The notes below the pieces were generated by a model that did not search any database, was not told where the DNA came from, and saw nothing but the letters and a program-made list of their open reading frames with translations. Shown piece after piece: positions 1 to 8,795 of a DNA stretch of 64,000 nt. The first letter of the stretch is position 1. Each line of letters starts with the position of its first letter. A program made the position numbers and the translations under genes. Source of the DNA: Lacrimispora sphenoides (GTDB taxonomy: Bacteria; Bacillota; Clostridia; Lachnospirales; Lachnospiraceae); the NCBI RefSeq assembly GCF_900105215.1, contig NZ_FOIP01000002.1:248001-312000 (forward strand), written 5' to 3'.

Positions 1-2
1 CT

Positions 3-200
3 TCTCTTCCGGAGATGATGCGCCAGTTCTCCCAGTATCGTATGCTGGCATACTCTGTAGTACTGGTACTGGTCATGGTATTCAAACCGGGCGGTATCTT
101 TGGAGCGTGGGAATTTTCCCTCATTCGTGTATATGAACGGCTGACAGGCAGAAAAGGCGGTTGGGAAAAGAACCGGAAAAAAACAGAAGGAGGTGTATAA
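3..200 (+). CDS. livM: LivM-type branched-chain amino acid ABC permease, C-terminal end (partial)
   Basis: Only the last 65 or so codons are in the window; the reading frame is open from base 3 and stops at 200. It contains one hydrophobic segment (MLAYSVVLVLVMVFKPGGIFG) followed by a basic tail. The 'VM-FKPGGIFG' ending is typical of LivM/LivH permeases of the hydrophobic amino acid (HAAT) ABC family. The ribosome binding site of livG lies inside the last codons, so the permease and the two ATPases below form one operon. The upstream part (livH, livK binding protein) would lie outside the window. Calling it LivM rather than LivH rests on order (livM normally precedes livG) and on this short C-terminal motif. 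Confidence 0.75.
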   Translation, partial: SLPEMMRQFSQYRMLAYSVVLVLVMVFKPGGIFGAWEFSLIRVYERLTGRKGGWEKNRKKTEGGV

Positions 201-202
201 AT

Positions 203-1009
203 ATGACAGGAGCAGAAGGAGCCATGCCGGTATTAAAAGCACAGAACCTGGGAATCCAGTTCGGCGGATTAAAAGCGGTGGACAGTTTCAATATGGAGAT
301 CGGAGAATCAGAGCTGGTAGGGCTGATTGGTCCAAACGGTGCTGGAAAAACCACAGTGTTTAATCTGATCACCGGTGTTTATAAACCGACGGAAGGATCC
401 TTTTACTTAAATGGCCAGTCCATGAATGGGAAAAAGACTCATCAGATTGTTGAAGCAGGAATTGCAAGAACATTCCAGAATATCCGATTATTTAAGAAAA
501 TGACCGTAATCGATAATGTAAAGGCAGCCATGAGTGCCAAGCTTTCCTACAATCTGTTCCATGCCGTTTTTCGTACACCGGCTTACTGGAAGCAGGAAAA
601 AGAACTGACAAAAAGAGCCGGGGAGCTGCTTAAAATCGTGCATCTAAGTGGAAAAGAAGATTATGAAGCAGGTAATCTTCCTTACGGAGAACAGAGGCGT
701 CTGGAGATAGCAAGAGCCCTGGCTACGGATATGAAACTCCTTCTTCTTGATGAGCCTGCGGCAGGGATGAACCCGACAGAAACGGAAGAACTCCTGGAGA
801 TAATCAACTATATTCGTGATGAATTTAAGATTTCCGTGCTTCTTATCGAGCATGACATGAGCCTGGTCATGAAAATCTGCGAACGGATTTCTGTCCTTGA
901 TTTCGGTACTACCATTGCATCCGGGACCCCGGAGGAGATTGCCAATCATCCAAAGGTCATTGAAGCCTATCTGGGAAAAGACGATGAGGAGGTAGAGAAA
1001 GATGCTTAA
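203..1009 (+). CDS. livG: LivG-type ABC transporter ATP-binding protein
   Basis: ATPase of a hydrophobic/branched-chain amino acid type ABC importer acting on the cytoplasmic face. Walker A GPNGAGKTT (about residues 44-52), signature LPYGEQRRLEIARAL and Walker B LLLLDEPAAG are all present. The NPTE after Walker B and the C-terminal GTPEEIANHPKVIEAYLG ending are characteristic of LivG. I start at ATG 203 because AGGAGGTG sits 7-8 bases before it; an in-frame ATG at 161 lies inside livM and lacks a site. It overlaps livF by 8 bases. Placement directly before a D-amino-acid/5-oxoproline gene set suggests that the importer may carry D-glutamate, 5-oxoproline or a related acid rather than Leu/Ile/Val; that is inference. 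Confidence 0.92.
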   Translation: MTGAEGAMPVLKAQNLGIQFGGLKAVDSFNMEIGESELVGLIGPNGAGKTTVFNLITGVYKPTEGSFYLNGQSMNGKKTHQIVEAGIARTFQNIRLFKKMTVIDNVKAAMSAKLSYNLFHAVFRTPAYWKQEKELTKRAGELLKIVHLSGKEDYEAGNLPYGEQRRLEIARALATDMKLLLLDEPAAGMNPTETEELLEIINYIRDEFKISVLLIEHDMSLVMKICERISVLDFGTTIASGTPEEIANHPKVIEAYLGKDDEEVEKDA

Positions 1010-1700
1010 AGTAAAGGATCTGGCAGTATCTTACGGAGCCATTGAAGCCATTCATGGGGCATCCCTGGAAGTTCATGATGGAGAAATCGTTTCCCTTATC
1101 GGAGCCAATGGAGCTGGAAAAACCACTATTTTAAGAACTATTTCAGGATTAAAAAAAGCTGATAAGGGAGAGATACTCTTTGACGGAGTCAATTTATTAA
1201 AAACAGAACCCAGCAAGATCTTCGATTTAAAACTGGCACATGTACCCGAAGGCCGTCATATTTTCCCCCAGATGACCGTAGAGGAGAATCTGGAAATGGG
1301 GGCATTTACCGATGGAAAAGACATGGCGGCCAATATGGCAGATGTATTTGATCGTTTTTCCCGTTTAAAAGAACGGAAAAAACAGTTGGCAGGAACCTTA
1401 TCCGGCGGTGAACAGCAGATGCTTGCCGTAGGCCGGGCTCTTATGGCAAAACCCAAGATGATCCTGATGGATGAACCGTCCATGGGACTTTCTCCATTGC
1501 TGGTAAAGGAAATCTTTTCTATCATCAGAGAAGTGAACAAAAAAGGAATCACCATTCTGCTTGTGGAACAGAATGCAAAAATGGCTCTATCTATATCAAA
1601 CAGAGCCTATGTTATGGAGACTGGGAAGATTACCATGGAAGGTGATGCCGGAGAACTGCTAAAGGATGACAGGGTAAAGAAGGCATATCTTGGACAATAG
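1002..1700 (+). CDS. livF: LivF-type ABC transporter ATP-binding protein
   Basis: Second ATPase of the HAAT importer, 232 residues, the usual LivF length. It shows Walker A GANGAGKTT, signature LSGGEQQMLAVGRAL, Walker B MILMDEPSMG, and the LLVEQNAKMAL segment (H-loop replaced by Q in the family pattern 'VEQN') that separates LivF from LivG. The start at 1002 overlaps the end of livG, which indicates translational coupling. Ends with the typical KKAYLGQ tail. It is followed 12 bases later by the kinase-like gene with its own GGAGG site, so the transporter and the catabolic genes are probably co-transcribed. Confidence 0.93.
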   Translation: MLKVKDLAVSYGAIEAIHGASLEVHDGEIVSLIGANGAGKTTILRTISGLKKADKGEILFDGVNLLKTEPSKIFDLKLAHVPEGRHIFPQMTVEENLEMGAFTDGKDMAANMADVFDRFSRLKERKKQLAGTLSGGEQQMLAVGRALMAKPKMILMDEPSMGLSPLLVKEIFSIIREVNKKGITILLVEQNAKMALSISNRAYVMETGKITMEGDAGELLKDDRVKKAYLGQ

Positions 1701-1712
1701 GAGGATACGATT

Positions 1713-2372
1713 ATGGATGAGAAGAAGTATTTTGCCATTGCCATCACTCGTACCTGCGGAAGCGGAGGCGGAAGCTTCATCGGTAAAAAACTGGCGGCTG
1801 ATTACGGGATCGATGTGTATGACAGAAAGCTTTTGCGTCTGGCATCAGAAGACAGCGGAATCAATGAGGTGATATTTGCAAATGCAGATGAAAATACGAA
1901 AAAAACTTTTTTATACCGTGCCTCAAGAAGAGTCTACAGTGGCGAAGTCATTCCAAAGGAAAGCGGCAATTTTTTATCGGATCAGAACCTTTTTAATTAT
2001 CAGGCAAAGGTTCTGCAGGAGCTTCTTCATCATGAATCCTATGTCTGCATCGGCCGGGCAGCGGATTTTGTCTTAAGGGATGAGCCCAATGTAGTATCCG
2101 TGTATCTGGATGCCCCCTATGAATTCCGCTTAAAACGAGAGATGGAGCGGCAGGGAATATCCGAACAGGAGGCTGCAAGGTATATAGACAGACTGGATAA
2201 ATACAGGAATTCCTATTATATGTACCATACTGGAAGGCAGTGGAAGAACCCTGAAAATTATGACCTTTGTCTGAATACGGAAAGTCTGGGGCTGGATCAT
2301 TGTGTGGAATTAATTAAGAAATTTATGGAGTTAAAATTTGGGATTTGTTCCAGTGAAAAGGAGATATTATGA
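1713..2372 (+). CDS. Cytidylate kinase-like family protein
   Basis: A 219-residue P-loop protein of the cytidylate-kinase-like family (AAA_26/Cytidylate_kin2 type), common in clostridia. The N-terminus reads ITRTCGSGGGSFIGKKLA (Walker A-like glycine loop), followed by YDRKLLRLASEDSGI, the family's substrate-lid pattern; CIGRAADFVLRDEPNVVSVYL is the middle signature. True CMP kinases (Cmk) have a different lid, so the nucleotide or small-molecule substrate is unknown. It sits between livF and the aminotransferase with a GGAGG site before ATG 1713, and its stop overlaps the next start by 4 bases (ATGA), so it is part of the operon. Its role in amino acid catabolism is not evident from sequence. 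Confidence 0.8.
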   Translation: MDEKKYFAIAITRTCGSGGGSFIGKKLAADYGIDVYDRKLLRLASEDSGINEVIFANADENTKKTFLYRASRRVYSGEVIPKESGNFLSDQNLFNYQAKVLQELLHHESYVCIGRAADFVLRDEPNVVSVYLDAPYEFRLKREMERQGISEQEAARYIDRLDKYRNSYYMYHTGRQWKNPENYDLCLNTESLGLDHCVELIKKFMELKFGICSSEKEIL

Positions 2373-3226
2373 AAGAGCTTGCTTATTATGATGGAAGGAT
2401 CGGAGCCCCTGAGGAATTGATGGTTCCCTTTCAGGACCGGGTTCATTTTTTTGGAGATGGAGTTTATGATGCTACCGTTGGTGGGAATCACAAAGTGTAT
2501 CTTCTGGAAGATCATCTGGACCGTTTTTACTCCAGTGCCAAAGCCCTGGATATTAAGATTCCCATGGATAAGAAGGAGCTTGGAGAACTTCTGACAAAAC
2601 TTCTTTCCATGGTGGAGGGGAATACTCATTTTGTGTACTGGCAGGTGACAAGAGGAACAGCTCCCAGGGATCATGCTTATGACGAGGCAATGCTTGGAAA
2701 GCTGTGGGTCATGATAAGGCCTAATAAACTAAAAGACCCTGATGTTCCCATCCGCCTGATAACAATGGAAGATACCAGGTTTTTTTACTGCAATATTAAG
2801 ACATTAAATCTTCTCCCGTCCGTGCTGGCCTCTCAGGAGGCTTTAAAAGCTGGAGCTATGGAAACTGTTTTACACAGAGGAGATATGGTGACGGAGTGTG
2901 CGCACAGCAATGTTTCCATTTTAAAAAACGGAACCTTCCTTTCCCATCCCAATGATAACCTGATCCTTCGGGGGATTGCAAAGACCCATATGATTCAGGC
3001 CTGCTACAGGCTTGGAATCCAGGTATTGGAGCGGGCATTTACCATGGAAGAGCTTATGGATGCCGATGAGGTCATCGTGACCTCTTCCTCTAATTTCTGC
3101 CTTCATGCAGACGTTATTGACGGAAAGCCGGTAGGTGGAAAGGATCCGGCGACGTTAAAGAAGATTCAGGATGCTGTTTTGGAAGAATACTTAGAGTATA
3201 CAGGAAGAGATAGTATATTTGATTAG
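2369..3226 (+). CDS. Class IV PLP aminotransferase, D-amino acid transaminase-like
   Basis: A 285-residue fold-type IV aminotransferase related to D-alanine (D-amino acid) transaminase and branched-chain aminotransferase. Lys144 in CNIKTLNLL is the expected PLP lysine, with the LNLLPSVLA segment typical of D-amino acid transaminases, and Glu176 in VTECAHSNV is the expected partner of the pyridine nitrogen. The start overlaps the previous stop (ATGA). D-transaminases interconvert D-Ala and other D-amino acids with 2-oxoglutarate/D-Glu, so in this operon it would create or drain D-glutamate (inference). A role as 4-amino-4-deoxychorismate lyase is less likely given the D-AAT-like active-site segment. 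Confidence 0.82.
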   Translation: MKELAYYDGRIGAPEELMVPFQDRVHFFGDGVYDATVGGNHKVYLLEDHLDRFYSSAKALDIKIPMDKKELGELLTKLLSMVEGNTHFVYWQVTRGTAPRDHAYDEAMLGKLWVMIRPNKLKDPDVPIRLITMEDTRFFYCNIKTLNLLPSVLASQEALKAGAMETVLHRGDMVTECAHSNVSILKNGTFLSHPNDNLILRGIAKTHMIQACYRLGIQVLERAFTMEELMDADEVIVTSSSNFCLHADVIDGKPVGGKDPATLKKIQDAVLEEYLEYTGRDSIFD

Positions 3227-3232
3227 GAGTGG

Positions 3233-4324
3233 ATGATGGATAGAGGCGGGCTGGAAAAGAGAAATGTGGGAGAAAACCTGGATGCTCTGATGAATTTAGA
3301 TCCCAGGGGCTATGGGGTATGCCGGATTCTTTATGCCGGAAGCCGGGAGCAGATGGGGGAGCCTCTTACCATGAGAGCGGCGGAAAAGCTGTGTGAAACG
3401 GTGAAAGAAAATGATCTGGTTTATATACTGACAGGATTTGTGCTTCTTCCTCATAAGAAGCCGGAGATGGATGGAATGGTCAGTTCCATGCTGCTGGCAA
3501 GAGCCCTGGTCATGGCTTTTGGGGCAAAGCCTGTTATCATCTGCCCTGAGGACTGTGTGAAGTCGGTAGTGAAATGTGCCTGCGTGGTAGGCCTTCATAT
3601 TTACCAGGATATTGGAACCGTAAGGGAACTTCCTCTCAGCATGGGAGTGATAGCCTTTACAAAAAATCTGGCCAGGGCAGAAATCGAAGCGGAATGGCTG
3701 ATAAAAGAAGGGCTTCCCGGAGCGGTAATCTCTGTGGAGGCTCCCGGTTCCAATGAAAATGGTGTTTATCACAATTCAGCCGGAGACAATGTAACAGAGC
3801 TGGAAGCCAAGACAGATGTACTATGGGAAATGCTTCGGAAAAAGGGAGTCCTAAACATAGCCATCGGTGATCTTGGCAATGAGATCGGCATGGGAGCCAT
3901 AGCAGATCATATTAAAAAATACATACCTTTAACGGCTCCCGGGGAATGTGTGTGCGGCTGCGGAGGCGGAATTCTAGCGGCCAGCAGAGCGGACCACGTG
4001 ATAACGGCAACCTGTTCTGACTGGGGCTGCTACGGTTTGATCGCGGCACTGGCTTACTTAAAGCGGGATATGGAGATTCTACACCGGGAAGAAATGGAAG
4101 CGGAACTGATGAGAGCGGCGTCGAGAACCGGTCTTATTGATATGACCGGTTCACTGATCCCTGGAATCGATGGATTTAGTACCCGGCTGAATACAGGAAT
4201 TGTCAGCCTGATGCGCCAGTGTACGGCTTATGCGGTCCGATATTCCCATAATTCCGATCACTGGTTTACTTCTGTGCTGGAAAAAGGATTTTTTGAAGAA
4301 GGGGATGGGCCATGGTTCAAATAA
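3233..4324 (+). CDS. DUF4392 protein, C-terminal half of D-glutamate cyclase (DGLUCY-like)
   Basis: A 363-residue protein of the DUF4392 family. The Gly-rich motif GDLGNEIGMG in mid-protein, followed by CVCGCGGGILAASRADHVITATCSDWGCYG, matches the family hallmark. In vertebrates DUF4392 is the C-terminal domain of DGLUCY, the mitochondrial enzyme reported to convert D-glutamate to 5-oxo-D-proline; the DUF1445 N-terminal half is encoded separately here at 6067. The start could be ATG 3233 or 3236, 7-10 bases after GGAGT. The 3' end overlaps pxpB by 13 bases. The protein is Cys-rich around residue 240 (four Cys between about 239 and 262), which may matter for catalysis or metal binding. Enzymatic role is inferred from the human homologue and from the neighbouring 5-oxoprolinase genes. 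Confidence 0.85.
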   Translation: MMDRGGLEKRNVGENLDALMNLDPRGYGVCRILYAGSREQMGEPLTMRAAEKLCETVKENDLVYILTGFVLLPHKKPEMDGMVSSMLLARALVMAFGAKPVIICPEDCVKSVVKCACVVGLHIYQDIGTVRELPLSMGVIAFTKNLARAEIEAEWLIKEGLPGAVISVEAPGSNENGVYHNSAGDNVTELEAKTDVLWEMLRKKGVLNIAIGDLGNEIGMGAIADHIKKYIPLTAPGECVCGCGGGILAASRADHVITATCSDWGCYGLIAALAYLKRDMEILHREEMEAELMRAASRTGLIDMTGSLIPGIDGFSTRLNTGIVSLMRQCTAYAVRYSHNSDHWFTSVLEKGFFEEGDGPWFK

Positions 4325-5001
4325 AACCGGTCGGTGATTGCGGCGCCCTGGTGGAATTGGGTGATTCCATCAGTGAGGAGGTAAATGCGAAGGTAATGGA
4401 ATTAAACCGGAGAATCCATGAGTTTTCGGTGGAAGGGATTGTTGAGACAGTACCTGCCTTTTGTTCTGTTCTCGTATGTTATGACCCTATGAAAACAGAT
4501 TATGACGCGGTATTAAAGGTTCTATCGCGGCTGTCAGAATCATTGGAAGGCGGAACTGGAATAAGAGGAAAGCTGGTGGAAATTCCGGTTTGCTACGGAG
4601 GCAGCTTCGGACCGGATCTTTCCTTTGTAGCAGAGCATGGAAAGATCACGGAGGACGAGGTGATCCGGATTCACAGCAGCAGGGATTACCATATTTATAT
4701 GCAGGGATTTCTTCCGGGCTTTCCCTATCTTGGAGGAATGGATGAACGCATTTTCACTCCCCGGTTAAGCTCGCCCAGAACTAGGATACCGGCGGGGAGC
4801 GTAGGAATCGGAGGAGAGCAGACAGGAATTTATCCCATGGATTCTCCGGGAGGCTGGCAGTTGATCGGACGTACGCCTTACTGTCTTTTTAAGCCGGAGC
4901 AGGTGGGAAAACCTCTTTATGAAGCCGGTGATTCCATTCGTTTTGTGCCTATCAGTCAGGAAGAATACAAAGAAATAAAAAGAAAACAGGAAAAGGGGTG
5001 A
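4312..5001 (+). CDS. pxpB: 5-oxoprolinase subunit B (KipI family)
   Basis: A 229-residue KipI/allophanate hydrolase subunit 1 family protein. The core YMQGFLPGFPYLGGMDERI...PRTRIPAGSVGIGG and the GWQLIGRTP segment are diagnostic. PxpB acts with PxpC and PxpA in ATP-dependent opening of 5-oxoproline to glutamate; in Bacillus the same pair (KipI/KipA) was first described as a sporulation kinase inhibitor and its antagonist. Starts inside the end of the DUF4392 gene and ends 4 bases before pxpC. No allophanate hydrolase or urea carboxylase core is next to it, which together with pxpA supports the 5-oxoprolinase assignment. Confidence 0.92.
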   Translation: MVQIKPVGDCGALVELGDSISEEVNAKVMELNRRIHEFSVEGIVETVPAFCSVLVCYDPMKTDYDAVLKVLSRLSESLEGGTGIRGKLVEIPVCYGGSFGPDLSFVAEHGKITEDEVIRIHSSRDYHIYMQGFLPGFPYLGGMDERIFTPRLSSPRTRIPAGSVGIGGEQTGIYPMDSPGGWQLIGRTPYCLFKPEQVGKPLYEAGDSIRFVPISQEEYKEIKRKQEKG

Positions 5002-5005
5002 CGGG

Positions 5006-6034
5006 ATGGGATTTGAAATCTTGCGTCCTGGAGCCTTGTCCACGGTTCAGGATAAAGGGAGAAGAGGATTTTTAAGCCAGGGCATCCAAGAAAGCGGAGC
5101 CTGTGACAAGTATTCCATGAAGCTTGCTAATCTTCTTGCCGGGAATCTGGAAGAACCGGAAACAGCGGCAGTTATCGAATTTACGTTAAAAGGCGGTGAG
5201 ATCCGTTTTAACTCTGACGAGATTATCGCCCTTGCAGGTGGGGATATGAAACCCTGTATCAATGGAATTCCGGCTCCCATTTTTTCCCCGATTCTGGTAA
5301 GGACAGGAGATATTCTGACCATGGAGCTTGCGGTCTCCGGCCTTCGGACTTACATGGCGGTCTATGGAGGAGTAGAGGTTCCTTCTGTCATGGGAAGCCG
5401 TTCCACCAATTTAAAATGCCGCATAGGAGGCTTAGAGGGAAGGGCACTCCTTGAAGGGGATCGTCTGAAGTCAGGAAAAGATCTCAGACAGTTTAAGAAA
5501 ATAAGAAAGAAATTAAAGGGGAATGAAAAGCTGGCAGCCGTGGGAGAGAATGAACCATGGCTACGTCATTCGTCAACACCTTATCGCTTTTATGGAGATG
5601 ACCGTATGGTTCTTCTGCGTGCCGTAATGGGCCCCCAGGAAAATGCTTTTACGGAACTGGGACTTAACACTCTGATCCGGAACCCTTTCCGGTTAAGCAT
5701 TGACTGTGACCGCATGGCCTGCAAACTGGAGGGTGAACCTATTGAAATGAAGAATGGAGCAGATATTATATCTGATGGGATCGTAGAAGGCTCAGTTCAG
5801 ATCTCATCTTCTGGACTTCCTATGGTTTTGATGGCAGATCATCAAACTACCGGAGGATATGCAAAAATCGCTACGGTGATCAGCACGGATATCCCTGCAC
5901 TGGCCCAGCGAAAGCCGGGGGAGCGGGTGGCATTTCAGTATGTAACTCCAGATGAAGCCGTGGCAATCTGCCGGAAGGAAGAAGATAAGCTGAGGAATTT
6001 TAAGGAACGGCTTAGGAATATCATTTACCGGTAA
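5006..6034 (+). CDS. pxpC: 5-oxoprolinase subunit C (KipA family)
   Basis: A 342-residue biotin-dependent carboxylase-like (KipA/allophanate hydrolase subunit 2) protein. The N-terminal GALSTVQDKGRRGF...GIQESGACD and the C-terminal LPMVLMADHQTTGGYAKIATV motifs are family signatures. With PxpB it forms the part of the prokaryotic 5-oxoprolinase thought to phosphorylate or hydrolyse the lactam. ATG 5006 follows GGGGTGACGGG. Full length for the family; no sign of damage. The next gene (DUF1445) starts about 30 bases after its stop. Confidence 0.92.
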   Translation: MGFEILRPGALSTVQDKGRRGFLSQGIQESGACDKYSMKLANLLAGNLEEPETAAVIEFTLKGGEIRFNSDEIIALAGGDMKPCINGIPAPIFSPILVRTGDILTMELAVSGLRTYMAVYGGVEVPSVMGSRSTNLKCRIGGLEGRALLEGDRLKSGKDLRQFKKIRKKLKGNEKLAAVGENEPWLRHSSTPYRFYGDDRMVLLRAVMGPQENAFTELGLNTLIRNPFRLSIDCDRMACKLEGEPIEMKNGADIISDGIVEGSVQISSSGLPMVLMADHQTTGGYAKIATVISTDIPALAQRKPGERVAFQYVTPDEAVAICRKEEDKLRNFKERLRNIIYR

Positions 6035-6066
6035 ATAGACCATAAGACAAGAAAGAAGGAATGAAC

Positions 6067-6876
6067 ATGGAACCAGAGTATAGACACAGACAACCCAAAG
6101 AAGTCCGCCGGCTGATCAGGGAGGGTGTGATCCACAGCCCTACCACCGGAATGTGCGGCGGCTATGCCCAGGGAAATCTGGTGATCCTTCCCGAAGAGCT
6201 GGCCTGGGATTTTCTTTTGTTCTGCCAGAGAAATCCCAAGGCCTGCCCGCTCCTGGAAGTATCGGATGCAGGGAGCAGGAGTTTTCCCCTGACGGCAGAA
6301 GGAAGTGATATTCCAAGGGATATTCCCAGATACCGGGTGTATGAATATGGCGCGTGCACCGGTGAATACACAGATGTATCAGAACTATTTGAGGAGTATC
6401 AAAGAACCAGGGGAAAGCTGGTAAGCTTTCTTATTGGCTGCAGTTTTTCTTTTGAAACAGCACTTTTGGAGGCTGGGATACCGGTGAGACAGATTGAGGA
6501 GGGGGTAAATGTTCCTATGTTCCATACGAACATTCCATGTATGCCCGCAGGAATATTTTCAGGTAACCTGGTGGTAAGCATGAGGCCCATACCTTATCAC
6601 CAGGTTTCCGGTGCGGTTGTTATAACCGCCTCCATGCCAAAGGTGCATGGGGCGCCTGTTCACATTGGTTATCCGGAAGCTCTTGGAATAAAAGATATCT
6701 GCAAACCGGATTTTGGGGATCCGGTGACCATATATGATGGAGAGGTGCCTGTTTTCTGGCCCTGCGGGGTAACTCCCCAGGCAGTGGTCATGAACAGCAG
6801 GCCCCCCTTTGTAATTACTCACGCTCCGGGACACATGTTTATTACGGATTTAAAAAATGCAGAGATAAAAAATTAG
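6067..6876 (+). CDS. DUF1445 putative hydro-lyase, N-terminal half of D-glutamate cyclase (DGLUCY-like)
   Basis: About 269 residues of the DUF1445 (D-glutamate cyclase / 'putative hydro-lyase YcsI') family. Recognisable motifs are [33 protein letters not shown]..., [21 protein letters not shown], and [26 protein letters not shown] with the CGVTPQ...[10 protein letters not shown] ending. AAAGGA at about 6053 places ATG 6067 at a better distance than ATG 6061. In Bacillus subtilis ycsI sits with ycsF/ycsG/kipI/kipA, and in vertebrates the domain is fused to DUF4392 in DGLUCY. Its position between pxpC and pxpA, in the same operon as DUF4392, is the main support for a role in D-glutamate to 5-oxoproline conversion. 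Confidence 0.87.
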   Translation: MEPEYRHRQPKEVRRLIREGVIHSPTTGMCGGYAQGNLVILPEELAWDFLLFCQRNPKACPLLEVSDAGSRSFPLTAEGSDIPRDIPRYRVYEYGACTGEYTDVSELFEEYQRTRGKLVSFLIGCSFSFETALLEAGIPVRQIEEGVNVPMFHTNIPCMPAGIFSGNLVVSMRPIPYHQVSGAVVITASMPKVHGAPVHIGYPEALGIKDICKPDFGDPVTIYDGEVPVFWPCGVTPQAVVMNSRPPFVITHAPGHMFITDLKNAEIKN

Positions 6877-6886
6877 AGGTGAGAAT

Positions 6887-7642
6887 ATGCCGGTCATTGA
6901 TTTAAACTGCGATTTGGGGGAAAGCTTCGGTGCTTATAAAATAGGACTGGATGAAGAGGTGCTGCCCTATGTTACATCGGCAAACATTGCCTGCGGCTTT
7001 CATGGGGGAGATTCTGTGGTAATGGAACAGACGGTGGCTTTATGTAAGAAATATGGAGTGAGGGCAGGGGCCCATCCGGGTTTCCCTGATCTGGCGGGAT
7101 TTGGAAGAAGAAATATGAGCCTTACTCCCAACGAAGTAAAAACCAGTGTTATGTATCAGATCGGGGCCTTGAACGCTTTTTGCAGAGGAGCCGGAATCAG
7201 GCTCTGTCATGTAAAACCCCATGGGGCCTTGTACAACATGGCGGCAAACGATTATGAACTGGCAAAAGCCATATGCCAGGCGATAAAAGAAGTGGATGGC
7301 AGCTTGGTTCTCCTGGCTCTCAGCAATAGTGAGATGATACGGGCTGCCAAGGATACAGGAGTGTCTGCTGCCAGTGAGGTATTTGCAGACCGGGCCTATG
7401 AAAGGGATGGAAGCCTGGTTCCAAGAAGCCGGAAAGGCGCGGTGATTGAAGATAAGGAGCTGGCATTAAAGCGTGTGATCAGAATGGTGAAAGAAGGGGT
7501 GGTGGAAGCCATTGACGGAAGCACGATTTCCATTGATGCGGATTCTGTATGTGTTCATGGAGATGGAGGGAAGGCTCTGGAATTTGTAAAGAGGCTACGA
7601 GAAGGTTTTTTAGAAGCGGGAATAGAGGTAAAATGCTTTTAG
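6887..7642 (+). CDS. pxpA: 5-oxoprolinase subunit A (LamB/YcsF family)
   Basis: A 251-residue LamB/YcsF protein. The start [15 protein letters not shown] and the segments [35 protein letters not shown] and [10 protein letters not shown] are near-invariant in the family and carry the metal-binding Asp/His residues. PxpA combines with PxpBC to give the ATP-dependent 5-oxoprolinase. AGAGGTGAG precedes ATG 6887. Last gene of the operon: a terminator-like hairpin follows 19 bases after the stop. Confidence 0.94.
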   Translation: MPVIDLNCDLGESFGAYKIGLDEEVLPYVTSANIACGFHGGDSVVMEQTVALCKKYGVRAGAHPGFPDLAGFGRRNMSLTPNEVKTSVMYQIGALNAFCRGAGIRLCHVKPHGALYNMAANDYELAKAICQAIKEVDGSLVLLALSNSEMIRAAKDTGVSAASEVFADRAYERDGSLVPRSRKGAVIEDKELALKRVIRMVKEGVVEAIDGSTISIDADSVCVHGDGGKALEFVKRLREGFLEAGIEVKCF

Positions 7643-7643
7643 C

Positions 7644-7689
7644 GGCCAATAAAAAGGTGTGGCATGGAACTGTCATGCCTTTTTTGTAT
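7644..7689 (+). repeat. Copy A of a 46/47-bp terminator-like repeat
   Basis: This 46-bp segment directly after pxpA recurs at 15026-15072 with four substitutions and one extra T (about 41 of 46 identical). It begins GGCCAATAAAAAGG and ends in a T-run plus GTAT. Both copies lie in the same orientation and bracket the AT-richer accessory genes between them. It could be a duplicated terminator left by insertion of the island or a dispersed genomic repeat. Confidence 0.75.
7661..7685 (+). terminator. Rho-independent terminator after pxpA operon
   Basis: A perfect 6-bp stem GGCATG/CATGCC with a 7-base loop is followed by six T. It lies 18 bases after the pxpA stop, in the sense of the operon. Confidence 0.8.
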
Positions 7690-7761
7690 TTTTTCGATTA
7701 CAGAAAAGCTTAATTCATCTATCACATAGAACTTCTGCATCCATTTCTTTAAAAATAAGGA

Positions 7762-7843
7762 CGGTTTTGATATTTACGAATGATTCTTCTTAGTAGACAG
7801 TGAAAAAATGTTGAAATGGAGGAAGCATATCGTATCAAAACCG
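7762..7843. repeat. 11-bp perfect inverted repeat, 60 bp apart
   Basis: CGGTTTTGATA at 7762-7772 is exactly inverted at 7833-7843 (TATCAAAACCG). The enclosed 60 bases show no open reading frame. A second small hairpin, CCGTTA/TAACGG, follows immediately at 7844-7860 beside the end of the PAP2 gene. It may be the relic of a small mobile element or a folded 3' region; nothing else is recognised between 7690 and 7871. Confidence 0.5.
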
Positions 7844-7871
7844 CCGTTAGTCTATAACGGTGTTCCTGTAA

Positions 7872-8564
<693 letters not shown>

Positions 8565-8730
8565 TTAAGTCAAGCCGTGTTCCATGTGGTTTTACTAATC
8601 TGTTTGTTTTAATGATAAATTCCATTTGTAAAATCCTTTCAGTAATATTGGTATGTTTGTGTATGCCAGCCACATCATCATTGTGTGGTCAAGTATGGAA
8701 ATATTCAAGAAACGAATCGTCACAACGGCA

Positions 8731-8766
8731 AAAACCCTCCGACACTTTTCGTGTCGAAGGGTTTTT
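8731..8766 (-). terminator. Terminator after the XRE regulator gene (possibly bidirectional)
   Basis: A long hairpin with arms AAAACCCT-C-CGACAC and GTGTCG-A-AGGGTTTT (one internal mismatch, 5-base loop) and T-runs on both strands. It lies 30 bases beyond the stop of the minus-strand regulator at 8796 and about 200 bases before the PAP2 start, so it separates the two genes. The remainder of 8529-8795 shows nothing else recognisable. Confidence 0.85.
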
Positions 8767-8795
8767 CGCAAGCTTTTCAGAACAATTTACTTTAT

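Noticed and set aside
3296..3772. 158-codon minus-strand open frame
   Set aside because: Lies completely inside the DUF4392 gene, no ribosome binding site, and composition is that of an antisense shadow.
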